This document shows, piece after piece, positions 27,000-34,795 of a stretch of DNA of 64,000 nt. Positions within the stretch are counted from its first letter, which is position 1. Every line of letters starts with the position of its first letter. The translations under genes and the position numbers were made by a program. Source of the DNA: CAYXSX01 sp964467925 (GTDB taxonomy: Bacteria > Pseudomonadota > Alphaproteobacteria > Micavibrionales > Micavibrionaceae); NCBI GenBank assembly GCA_964467925.1, contig CAYXSX010000001.1, forward strand, positions 248,001-312,000. Direction: 5' to 3'. The notes beneath the pieces were generated by a model, which saw nothing but the letters and a program-made list of their open reading frames with translations, searched no databases and was not told the DNA's origin.

Positions 27000-27189
27000 A
27001 CGCGCCAGAAGTTCAGGATTCTCATTCTTCAGCTTGGCACGCGTCCGGCGCAGCAGCGCCAGCGCATCGGCCTGTATCTTTTTGCTTTTCTTCGTATAAA
27101 TCTTGCGTCCGATGGGTCGGCTCCTTATATCTATACCTTACGGTGACTGCATTCCGGCAAGTCTAGAAGATCGCCGTAAAAAGGACAAT

Positions 27190-28500
27190 ATGATTAAGCT
27201 TTATCATTCTATCACAAAATCCGGCGAAAAGCCCTTAACGTGGCTTTTGAAATGGCGCACGGCCAAGGGTAAGGAAGATTCCACCCGCCTTCATGAACGT
27301 ATGGGAAGCCCGCAAACGCCGCGCCCCGACGGCCCTCTTGTCTGGGTTCACGCCGCCAGTGTGGGCGAAGCGCAATCAACGCTCATTTTGATCGAGCGGC
27401 TTTTGCGTGATAATGAAAACCTTCATATCCTGCTCACCACCGGTACTCTCAGCTCGGCGCAGTTTTTATCGCCCAAGTTGCCCTCCCGCTGCATCCATCA
27501 ATTCTACCCCCTCGATCATCCGGACTGGGTGGCAAAGTTTTTGGATCACTGGAAACCACAACTAGCGCTCTGGATGGAATCCGAGCTTTGGCCGAATATG
27601 CTCGCCGCCATCCGCGCGCGCAATATTCCGGCAGCGCTGGTGAACGCACGCCTGTCCGCCAAATCCTATAAAAGCTGGAACCTGTTCAAGGCAGCAGCGC
27701 AGGAACTGCTTTCCACCTTCTCCCTCATCCTCGCCCAGACCGAGCGGGACGAGGCCTATTTCGCCGATCTCGGCGCGGGCAACATCGTCGTGACCGACAA
27801 TCTGAAATACAGCGCCAAGCCATTGCATGGCGAAGACGAACATCTGCGCGCCCTGTCCGGCGCGGCGCTGGGCCGTAAAATCTGGGTCTATGCCAGCACC
27901 CACGAGGGCGAGGAATATATCGCCTGCCGCCTGCACCAGATTTTAAAAAACAAGATTCCCGATTTGCTGACGATCATCGTTCCCCGCCATCCCGAGCGCC
28001 GCGACGACATTATCAAGACCATAGAATCCCACCGCCTGAAATACACCGTACGTGGCCCCGGCCTCATCCCGCCCGGCGAAGACGCCGACATCTACCTTGC
28101 CGATACCTTCGGCGAGCTTGGCCTGTTTTACCGCCTCGCCCCGCTGGCCTGCATTGGCCGTTCCTTCAGCAATGACGGCGGCGGCGGCCACAACCCTATC
28201 GAGGCAGCGCAGCTTCATTGCGCCGTTCTTCACGGCCCTAATGTACAATTCCAGCAAGATATTTTCGATGAAATGAACCGGGCGGGCGCCGCCCTTCGTA
28301 TCAGTGACGAGGCGCATTTCCGCCAGACGCTGGAGCGGCTTTTAAACGATGACGCCGCGCTTACCGAACTTCAGGAAAAGGCCGCCGCCTACGCCGCCGG
28401 AAAAACCGCTGTGATCGAACGCGTGATGGAGGGGCTCACCCCCCTGCTCGCTCGCGCCGGGATCGAACAAAAACCGCAAGCGCAAAAGGCCGCCTCATGA
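27190..28500 (+). CDS. waaA: 3-deoxy-D-manno-octulosonate (Kdo) transferase
   Basis: Glycosyltransferase adding Kdo to the lipid A precursor on the inner membrane. The 436-residue protein shows the family segments WVHAASVGEAQS, LLTTGTLSSAQFL, WMESELWPNML, LVNARLSAKSYKSW and GGHNPIEAAQL. The ATG at 27190 follows AAAAAGGAC and gives the expected length; an upstream in-frame ATG (27103) lacks a ribosome site. First gene of a tightly coupled lipid A operon: its stop overlaps lpxK by 4 nt. Confidence 0.94.
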   Translation: MIKLYHSITKSGEKPLTWLLKWRTAKGKEDSTRLHERMGSPQTPRPDGPLVWVHAASVGEAQSTLILIERLLRDNENLHILLTTGTLSSAQFLSPKLPSRCIHQFYPLDHPDWVAKFLDHWKPQLALWMESELWPNMLAAIRARNIPAALVNARLSAKSYKSWNLFKAAAQELLSTFSLILAQTERDEAYFADLGAGNIVVTDNLKYSAKPLHGEDEHLRALSGAALGRKIWVYASTHEGEEYIACRLHQILKNKIPDLLTIIVPRHPERRDDIIKTIESHRLKYTVRGPGLIPPGEDADIYLADTFGELGLFYRLAPLACIGRSFSNDGGGGHNPIEAAQLHCAVLHGPNVQFQQDIFDEMNRAGAALRISDEAHFRQTLERLLNDDAALTELQEKAAAYAAGKTAVIERVMEGLTPLLARAGIEQKPQAQKAAS

Positions 28501-29480
28501 TTCCGCGCACGCCGGAATTCTGGTACAAAAAACCCGGGCCCGCCGCTCTTGCCCTCTCCCCACTGGCTGCGCTTTATCATATCGGCCATAAGATTCATCA
28601 ATCCGTCGCCTCTCCCAAAAAAGCGCCCTTCCCCGTGATTTGCGTCGGCAACATTACGGTCGGGGGCAGCGGCAAAACCCCCACGGCCCTTGCGCTGATG
28701 GAGCTGATAAAGGCGCATAAACTCGCCTTAAAGCCTCATTTTCTTACCCGCGGTTACGGCGGCAGCGAAACCGGCCCCGCACCCGTGGATTTAAAAAAAC
28801 ATACCGCCCGCCATGTCGGCGATGAAAGCCTGCTGCTTGCCCGCACCGCGCCCACTCTTGTTTCCGCAGACCGTTATCAAGGCGCTTTGCTCGCCGCGGA
28901 AAAAGGGGCCGACATGATCCTGATGGATGACGGCTTGCAGAATACAGACATCATCAAGGATTTTTCCTTCATCGTTATCGATGGCGCTACCGGCTTCGGC
29001 AACCATCTGATGATCCCCGCCGGGCCGCTGCGCCAGCCTCTATCCGAAGGGCTCTCCCGTGCGGGCGCGTTTATCATTATCGGCGAAGACCGCCACAACG
29101 CGTCCGCTCTTTTACCCTCCGGCAAGCCTGTCTTGCACGCGCAAATCATCGTAGATCCTGAAAAAATTCCGGCCAAGGACATCCCCTATATCGGCTTTGC
29201 CGGATTGGGCCGCCCGGAAAAATTCAAGGCCACACTCGAAAGCCTTGATCTCGACTTACGCGGGTTTCACCCTTTCCCCGACCATCACCCTTATGCGGTC
29301 GAAGACCTCCAGCCCGCGTTTCGCGAGGCGCAAAGCGCGGGCGCACAGTTGATTACCACCGAAAAGGATTTCCTGCGCCTGCCTGAAACCTTCAAACCCT
29401 ATGTTACGACCCTGCCCGTCAGTCTGAAATTCGAAGACCCCAACACCGCTGTGAGCATTCTATCCGGAGTGTTGAAATGA
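28497..29480 (+). CDS. lpxK: tetraacyldisaccharide 4'-kinase
   Basis: Phosphorylates the lipid A disaccharide at the 4' position; inner-membrane associated. The P-loop GNITVGGSGKTPT (51-63) and the segments HFLTRGYGG, ARHVGDESLLLAR, MILMDDGLQN and ITTEKDFLRLP are characteristic. Length 327 is normal. The start overlaps the waaA stop and the end overlaps the next acyltransferase start (ATGA in both cases), so three lipid A genes are translationally linked. Confidence 0.95.
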   Translation: MIPRTPEFWYKKPGPAALALSPLAALYHIGHKIHQSVASPKKAPFPVICVGNITVGGSGKTPTALALMELIKAHKLALKPHFLTRGYGGSETGPAPVDLKKHTARHVGDESLLLARTAPTLVSADRYQGALLAAEKGADMILMDDGLQNTDIIKDFSFIVIDGATGFGNHLMIPAGPLRQPLSEGLSRAGAFIIIGEDRHNASALLPSGKPVLHAQIIVDPEKIPAKDIPYIGFAGLGRPEKFKATLESLDLDLRGFHPFPDHHPYAVEDLQPAFREAQSAGAQLITTEKDFLRLPETFKPYVTTLPVSLKFEDPNTAVSILSGVLK

Positions 29481-30346
29481 AAAACCTCCGCTACATGGCC
29501 GAGGCCGCTTTGGTCTATATGCTTTTCACCCTGTTTAAAATCATGCCCCTTGATGCCGCTTCCGCGCTGGGCGGGTTTATCGCTCGTCATACCGGCCCGC
29601 ACCTGGCGGCCTCGCGCAAGGCGCGGCGCAATCTGGAACACGCCCTGCCCGGCAAAAGCGCCGAAGAATATGGCCGCCTGATCTGCGATATGTGGGATAA
29701 CCTTGGCCGCGTCGTAGCCGAATACCCGCATATCGCATATATCGCCAAACACCGGATTACCCCCGAGCATGAGGAAATCATGGAGGCCGCGCTAAAACTC
29801 GACGCCCCCGCCTTTATCATCGCCGCGCATCTTGCCAACTGGGAAGTCGGCCCCGCCTATTTCACCCTGCGTTTTAACGAACCGCTCGACATCACCTATC
29901 GCGCGCCGAACAACCCGTATGTCGACCGCCTGCTTCAAAAAACGCGCAGCATGGGCGGGCGCATATCCGGCTACCCCAAAGCCCGCGAAACGGCCCGCAA
30001 GCTTCTTAACGCCTTAAAAGAGGGTCGCAATATCGGCTTTCTCATCGATCAGAAATTTAACGAGGGGCTGCCCGTTCCCTTTTTCGGGCGCGATGCCATG
30101 ACCAATCCGGCCTTCGTGCAACTGGCGCAAAAATTCCACGCCCCTCTCGTTCCCACCTATATCGTACGTACGGACGGAGCACATTTTCGCTTGCTCTTCG
30201 GCAAGCCTCTGGAAATTTTCGAAATGGACGGCAAAACGCCCCTGCCCCTTGAGAAAGTGATCCGCAGTGCCCATATAGAACTGGAAGACCACATTCGCCA
30301 ATACCCCGCTCAATGGCTCTGGCTTCATAGGCGGTGGAAGGATTGA
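29477..30346 (+). CDS. LpxL/HtrB-family lipid A late acyltransferase
   Basis: Adds a secondary acyl chain to Kdo-lipid A. The catalytic HxxxxE motif is HLANWE (118-123). IGFLIDQKFNEGLPVPFFGR and a C-terminal WLHRRWKD are typical of the family. An N-terminal hydrophobic segment (AALVYMLFTLFKIM) anchors it to the inner membrane. Which acyl chain it adds cannot be told. Third gene of the waaA-lpxK operon with a 4-nt overlap. Confidence 0.9.
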   Translation: MKNLRYMAEAALVYMLFTLFKIMPLDAASALGGFIARHTGPHLAASRKARRNLEHALPGKSAEEYGRLICDMWDNLGRVVAEYPHIAYIAKHRITPEHEEIMEAALKLDAPAFIIAAHLANWEVGPAYFTLRFNEPLDITYRAPNNPYVDRLLQKTRSMGGRISGYPKARETARKLLNALKEGRNIGFLIDQKFNEGLPVPFFGRDAMTNPAFVQLAQKFHAPLVPTYIVRTDGAHFRLLFGKPLEIFEMDGKTPLPLEKVIRSAHIELEDHIRQYPAQWLWLHRRWKD

Positions 30347-30348
30347 TA

Positions 30349-30493
30349 AAAACCACAGATGAACACGGATTTTCTTAACACGAAGCACACGAAGTTAAGA
30401 AGAACACAAAAAGAAAACAAAAAAACTTCGTGCCCTTCTTTTAACTTCTTTTTTCTTCGTGTTAATCCTTTATCTATGTTTATCTATGGTTAA
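30349..30493. repeat. CACGAAG-type long inverted repeat
   Basis: Left part AACCACAGATGAACACGG ... TTAACACGAAGCACACGAAG and right part CTTCGTGTTAATCC ... TATCTATGGTTAAT form an imperfect palindrome of about 145 bp. It shares the CACGAAG words of 16434-16505. No gene is seen in 30347-30628; the rest is AT-rich sequence leading into gor. Confidence 0.75.
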
Positions 30494-30628
30494 TAAAACT
30501 TGACAAAATATGATTTTTTTCCTATATTAACGCCATGAAAAAAACAAAAACACCCACCCCCTCCCCCCAAAAAATGAAAAACGAAATGCGGAACTCTAAT
30601 TTAACAACAAAAACAAAAGGATAAACTC

Positions 30629-31978
30629 ATGCCCCATCCTCATTACGATTTTTTTGTGATCGGCGCGGGATCGGGCGGGGTTCGCGCGGCGCGTATCGCC
30701 TCAACCCACGGCGCGAAGGTCGGCATTGCGGAAAGCGCGGCCTTGGGCGGAACATGCGTTAATCTCGGCTGCGTACCGAAAAAATTACTGGCTTACGCCG
30801 CCGATTACGGCATGGGTTATGAAGATGCGCAAGGCTTCGGTTGGAGCGCGGGAAACATCGCCCATGACTGGCACAGACTGATTGCCAATAAAAATAAATC
30901 TATCGGCAACATCAACAATTTCTTCGACAAGCTGCTCAAGAATAACAACATCGACCTTTACAACGGTTTTGCCAAATTTGTTGATGCTCATACGCTCGAA
31001 ATTGAGGGTAAAAAAATCACCGCTGATAAAATCCTGATCGCTACGGGCGGTAAAGCCCGCAAGCTCGATATTCCCGGCGGCGAATTGGCGTGGACATCCG
31101 ATGATATGTTCTTCCTGCCGGAATTTCCCAAGCGCCTGCTGATTATCGGCGGCGGTTATATCGCCGTGGAATTCGCCCATATCATGCACGGGCTTGGCGC
31201 TCACGTCGATCTTGCCTACCGTTCCTCACTTTTTCTGCGCGGCTTTGATGACGACATTCGTCTTGCTCTCGCCCATGAAATGGAGGCGCAAGGCATCGGC
31301 GTTCATTTCCATTGCGATATCGAGAAAATCGAGAAAACGAAAGACGGCCTAAAGGCGCATATGAAGGATGGCCTCATCTTCGACGTTGACGGCGTTCTGG
31401 CCGCCATCGGGCGTGATGCCAACACGGACGGTCTTAATCTGGAGGCCGCGGGCGTAAAAGCTGCGCAAGGTGGACGGCTGGAGGTTAACGAGAATTACAA
31501 GACCAATATAGGCCATATCTATGCGCTCGGCGATATCGCCAACGATCACAACCTCACCCCTGTCGCGATCAAGGAAGGGCACGTTCTGGCCGACCGTTTA
31601 TTCGGCGGGCCCGTGATGAAAGACCGCCGCGTGAACTATGATAACATCGCTACCGCCGTGTTTTCTCATCCCCCGCTCGCCACGGTGGGCCTTACCGAAG
31701 AACAGGCACGCGAAAACGGGTATGAGATCGAATGTTACAAATCCACCTTCACCCCCCTGAAGCACAAGCTTTCGGGCCGGGATGAAAAAAGCCTGATGAA
31801 GATGGTCGTCGATGCGAAAACGAACCGCGTGATCGGCCTTCATATGATGGGGTTGGACGCGCCCGAAATCATACAGGGTTTTGCCGTGGCCATGAATGCG
31901 GGCGCAACCAAGGCCGATTTTGACGATACCATGCCTGTTCACCCGACAGCGGCGGAGGAGTTTGTGACTATGCGCTAA
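30629..31978 (+). CDS. gor: glutathione-disulfide reductase
   Basis: NADPH-dependent flavoenzyme that keeps glutathione reduced. FAD site GAGSGGVRAAR, redox disulfide GGTCVNLGCVPKK (Cys43, Cys48), NAD(P) site IIGGGYIAVEFA, FAD-binding YALGDIANDHNLTPVA and catalytic His in the C-terminal MPVHPTAAEEFVT are visible. Length 449 is normal. The ribosome site AAAAGGA precedes the ATG. Its last 11 bp overlap the convergent HD-domain gene. Confidence 0.95.
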   Translation: MPHPHYDFFVIGAGSGGVRAARIASTHGAKVGIAESAALGGTCVNLGCVPKKLLAYAADYGMGYEDAQGFGWSAGNIAHDWHRLIANKNKSIGNINNFFDKLLKNNNIDLYNGFAKFVDAHTLEIEGKKITADKILIATGGKARKLDIPGGELAWTSDDMFFLPEFPKRLLIIGGGYIAVEFAHIMHGLGAHVDLAYRSSLFLRGFDDDIRLALAHEMEAQGIGVHFHCDIEKIEKTKDGLKAHMKDGLIFDVDGVLAAIGRDANTDGLNLEAAGVKAAQGGRLEVNENYKTNIGHIYALGDIANDHNLTPVAIKEGHVLADRLFGGPVMKDRRVNYDNIATAVFSHPPLATVGLTEEQARENGYEIECYKSTFTPLKHKLSGRDEKSLMKMVVDAKTNRVIGLHMMGLDAPEIIQGFAVAMNAGATKADFDDTMPVHPTAAEEFVTMR

Positions 31979-32879
31979 ACGGCTTATCGCCTGAGGCAAC
32001 ATCAGCCCGCGCGGATTTGAGAATCTCCTCCATCTGCGGCTGGTAAAGGCTTTTAGAGGCAGGCAGGAGCATTTGCTTACCGCAAACTTCGGTCAGGAAT
32101 TCCACGATATGCGACGGTTTTGCATCGTCTTCACCCGTAAGTTCCCGGCGGAATAAAATCGTCTCTCTCTTCGCCACGTCATAGGAAATTCCCGCCGAAG
32201 TCGCCAGATCCGCCTCGTGCAGCATTAACGCCATAAGGGTCAAGGTTTTGTCGGTCAAAAGAATGCCGAGCCTGTCTGTAACCCTTGGCGATTCTGCCTC
32301 TCCGAAATGATACTGATATGTCTGTTTCATCAGATTGGCGGCATTGCTCTTCTCGCCAATCGGCAGAACATCCGTGCAAAGCAGCATGACATTGATCTTG
32401 CCAAGCGTATCATCGTCCAATCCGGCAGCCTTCAGATACGGCTTGGCAAGACCGAAGGAATGTTGCTCCATTCGTCCGGCAACAAACTCTCCGTTGACCG
32501 TATTGCTCTGTCCGTTATGGCCCAGATCGTGGATACACGCGGCGATCAGCAAAGTGGCAATCTCGTTATCGTTTAAACTATCAGGTCCTTTTTGGTGCTG
32601 CGCGACAAGCCTTACGAGTTGGCTGACAACCTTGCGGTAATGATGATTGCCGTGATAGGGCAAATCGTTCGGCACTTCGCCCAGAACGCCGGCCATCAGC
32701 AAACCCTTGATGAACTCCGGTTCCGGCTTGACGCCCAGCGCTTCCAGCGCGGCAAAGCAAAGGTGATAGAGCGTTTCTCCCGCACCTTCCTGCGGTGTAA
32801 GTTCCAGCCCGACATAACCCGGATCCTGCTTCTTAATAACGTCTTTTATATCGGGGATGTATTCCTGCCACATGCGCAC
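31968..32879 (-). CDS. HD-domain protein (putative metal-dependent phosphohydrolase)
   Basis: A 303-residue soluble protein of unknown substrate. HD-type metal ligands are suggested by His80 (NHHYRKVV), IHDLGHNG (H117, D118, H121) and later ALMLHEADLATS. It resembles cyclic-nucleotide phosphodiesterase-like HD proteins, but no HD-GYP signature is present. It is convergent with gor and overlaps its 3' end by 11 bp. The 117-bp gap to the divergent DAHP synthase gene must hold both promoters. Confidence 0.78.
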   Translation of the reverse strand: MRMWQEYIPDIKDVIKKQDPGYVGLELTPQEGAGETLYHLCFAALEALGVKPEPEFIKGLLMAGVLGEVPNDLPYHGNHHYRKVVSQLVRLVAQHQKGPDSLNDNEIATLLIAACIHDLGHNGQSNTVNGEFVAGRMEQHSFGLAKPYLKAAGLDDDTLGKINVMLLCTDVLPIGEKSNAANLMKQTYQYHFGEAESPRVTDRLGILLTDKTLTLMALMLHEADLATSAGISYDVAKRETILFRRELTGEDDAKPSHIVEFLTEVCGKQMLLPASKSLYQPQMEEILKSARADVASGDKPFSA

Positions 32880-32996
32880 TAGTTTAATATGAAGGCGCCT
32901 TCACAACAAGCCGCTAAACAAGCCGTTCTTAACCTTTGCCTTTTCCGGCGTTTTAAGGCATAAAACCATGCTTGAGATTATGAGAGCTTAGAAAAC

Positions 32997-34400
32997 ATGA
33001 CCAAGACGAAAGCAAAAGACTGGAATCCCTCTTCCTGGCGCGCCAAAGAAGCGCGGCAAATGCCCGTTTACGCCGATCAAAACGCCCTGCACGCGATCGA
33101 GGACGAACTGCGCATCATGCCGCCTCTGGTCTTTGCGGGCGAGGCGCGCGCGCTTCAGGCCGACCTTGCCAGAGTTTCCCAAGGTCAGGGTTTTTTGCTT
33201 CAGGGCGGCGACTGCGCCGAAAGCTTCGCCGAATTCGGGGCCAATAAAATCCGCGATACATTCCGCGCTATTTTGCAAATGGCGGTCGTTCTGACCTATG
33301 CCGGATCGATGCCGGTGGTCAAGGTCGGGCGCATCGCCGGGCAGTTCGCCAAGCCGCGCTCCAGCGACAGCGAAACGCAAGGTGATGTGACTTTGCCCAG
33401 CTACCGCGGCGATAATATTAACGGGTTTGAATTTTCTATCGCCGCGCGCGAACCCGATCCGGCGCGCATGCTGCGTTCCTATCATCAGGCCTCGGCTACG
33501 CTTAACCTGCTGCGCGCGTTTTCCAAGGGCGGCTATGCCGACCTGACTCGTGTACACGGCTGGAACCTCGACTTCGTAGAAGGCAGCCCGCTGGGCAACC
33601 GTTATCAGGATCTGGCCGACCGCATCAGTGATGCGCTCGGTTTCATGGCCGCCTGCGGCGTGACCAGCGAGACCGTTCCCGCGCTGCGTGAAACATCGTT
33701 CTACACTTCGCATGAGGCGTTATTGCTCCCTTACGAGGAAGCGATGACCCGCACAGACAGCCTCACGGGCGACTGGTACGACACCTCCGCGCATATGCTG
33801 TGGATCGGCGCACGCACGCATCAGGAAGACGGCGCGCAGATCGAATATATTCGCGGCATTAACAACCCACTCGGCTTGAAATGCGGGCCCGGTCTTGCGC
33901 CGGATGAATTGATCCGCTTGATCGATATTTTAAATCCTGACAACACGCCGGGCCGCCTGACGCTGATCGCGCGTATGGGCCACGAGCAGGTGAAAGACAA
34001 ACTCGCTCCGCTCGTTAAACGCGTGAAGGAAGAAGGGCGTAATGTCGTATGGTCATGCGATCCGATGCACGGCAATACGATAAAATCATCCAGCGGTTAT
34101 AAAACCCGCCACTTCGAACATATTCTGGCCGAGATGAAGGGCTTCTTCGCCGTTCATGCTGAGCAAGGAACACATCCCGGCGGCGTGCATTTCGAGCTGA
34201 CAGGCCAGAACGTGACCGAATGCGTCGGCGGCGCGGACGATATTACGGACGAGGATCTTTCCAGCCGTTATCACACGCATTGCGACCCGCGTCTGAACGC
34301 CAATCAGGCGCTGGAACTTGCGTTCCTGATCGCTGATGAGCTCAAAGCCTTGCGAGGCCGTTCCCAATCTGAATCAATAGCGGTCGCCGCGGCGGAGTAA
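32997..34400 (+). CDS. class II 3-deoxy-7-phosphoheptulonate (DAHP) synthase
   Basis: First enzyme of the shikimate pathway, condensing PEP and erythrose 4-phosphate. It is a class II (plant/mycobacterial type) enzyme: FLLQGGDCAESFAEF, GRIAGQFAKPRS, DLTRVHGWNLDFV, MLWIGARTHQEDGAQIEYIR, ARMGHEQVKDKLAPL and WSCDPMHGNTI. Length 467 is as expected. It ends 15 bp before a palindromic repeat and the GIY-YIG gene. Symbols aroF and aroG are both used for this class, so none is given. Confidence 0.95.
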   Translation: MTKTKAKDWNPSSWRAKEARQMPVYADQNALHAIEDELRIMPPLVFAGEARALQADLARVSQGQGFLLQGGDCAESFAEFGANKIRDTFRAILQMAVVLTYAGSMPVVKVGRIAGQFAKPRSSDSETQGDVTLPSYRGDNINGFEFSIAAREPDPARMLRSYHQASATLNLLRAFSKGGYADLTRVHGWNLDFVEGSPLGNRYQDLADRISDALGFMAACGVTSETVPALRETSFYTSHEALLLPYEEAMTRTDSLTGDWYDTSAHMLWIGARTHQEDGAQIEYIRGINNPLGLKCGPGLAPDELIRLIDILNPDNTPGRLTLIARMGHEQVKDKLAPLVKRVKEEGRNVVWSCDPMHGNTIKSSSGYKTRHFEHILAEMKGFFAVHAEQGTHPGGVHFELTGQNVTECVGGADDITDEDLSSRYHTHCDPRLNANQALELAFLIADELKALRGRSQSESIAVAAAE

Positions 34401-34415
34401 GTTTTATACTTTACC

Positions 34416-34444
34416 GTCATCCCAGCGAAGGCTGGGATCCATTG
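34416..34444. repeat. left half of a palindromic repeat flanking the GIY-YIG gene
   Basis: The sequence GTCATCCCAGCgaagGCTGGGATCCATTG has an ATCCCAGC/GCTGGGAT hairpin. The reverse complement of 34762-34789 matches it in 25 of 29 positions or so, and two of the differences are compensatory within the hairpin. Confidence 0.85.
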
Positions 34445-34462
34445 CAAGCAAGAGCACAAAAC

Positions 34463-34756
34463 ATGGATAAGAAATTCTATGTCTACATTCTGTGCAGCGA
34501 TAAATTGGGAACGCTTTATATCGGCCTGACATCCAACCTTCAAAAGCGTATATGGGAACATAAAAGCAAAGCAATTGAAGGCTTCACTAAAAAATATAAT
34601 GTTCACAAGCTCGTATATTTCGAGGAATATGATAACTTCGAGGCAGCGGTAAAAAGAGAAAAAAACATGAAAGCCTGGAAACGGGACTGGAAAATAAAAT
34701 TAATAGATCAGCACAATCCGGACTGGAGCGATTTATCTCTCAGTTTAAGCGCGTAA
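34463..34756 (+). CDS. GIY-YIG domain nuclease-like protein
   Basis: A 97-residue single-domain member of the GIY-YIG superfamily (UvrC/homing nuclease fold). YVYILCSDKLGTLYIGLTSN carries the two half-motifs (YVY ... YIG), followed by the catalytic Arg/Glu region KRIWEHKSKAIEGFTKKYNV, KLVYFEEYD and the typical AVKREKNMKAWKRDWKIKLI. The start at 34463 (MDKKFYVY) avoids the ATG at 34442 that lies in the flanking repeat. It sits between the two halves of one palindromic element, between unrelated housekeeping genes. No partner gene is seen. Confidence 0.88.
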   Translation: MDKKFYVYILCSDKLGTLYIGLTSNLQKRIWEHKSKAIEGFTKKYNVHKLVYFEEYDNFEAAVKREKNMKAWKRDWKIKLIDQHNPDWSDLSLSLSA

Positions 34757-34761
34757 ACAAA

Positions 34762-34789
34762 AATGGATGCCAGCCTGCGCTGGCATGAC
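34762..34789. repeat. right half of a palindromic repeat flanking the GIY-YIG gene
   Basis: AATGGATGCCAGCctgcGCTGGCATGAC, hairpin ATGCCAGC/GCTGGCAT; inverted relative to 34416-34444. It ends 6 bp before the nadE start. Confidence 0.85.
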
Positions 34790-34795
34790 AGAAGA

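Noticed and set aside
34442..34462. Earlier ATG for the GIY-YIG gene
   Set aside because: It lies just after the flanking palindrome, encodes no family residues and has no ribosome site.
34763..34795. Earlier ATG for nadE giving MDASLRWHDRR
   Set aside because: This is a translation of the palindromic repeat; the NadE homology begins after the next Met.
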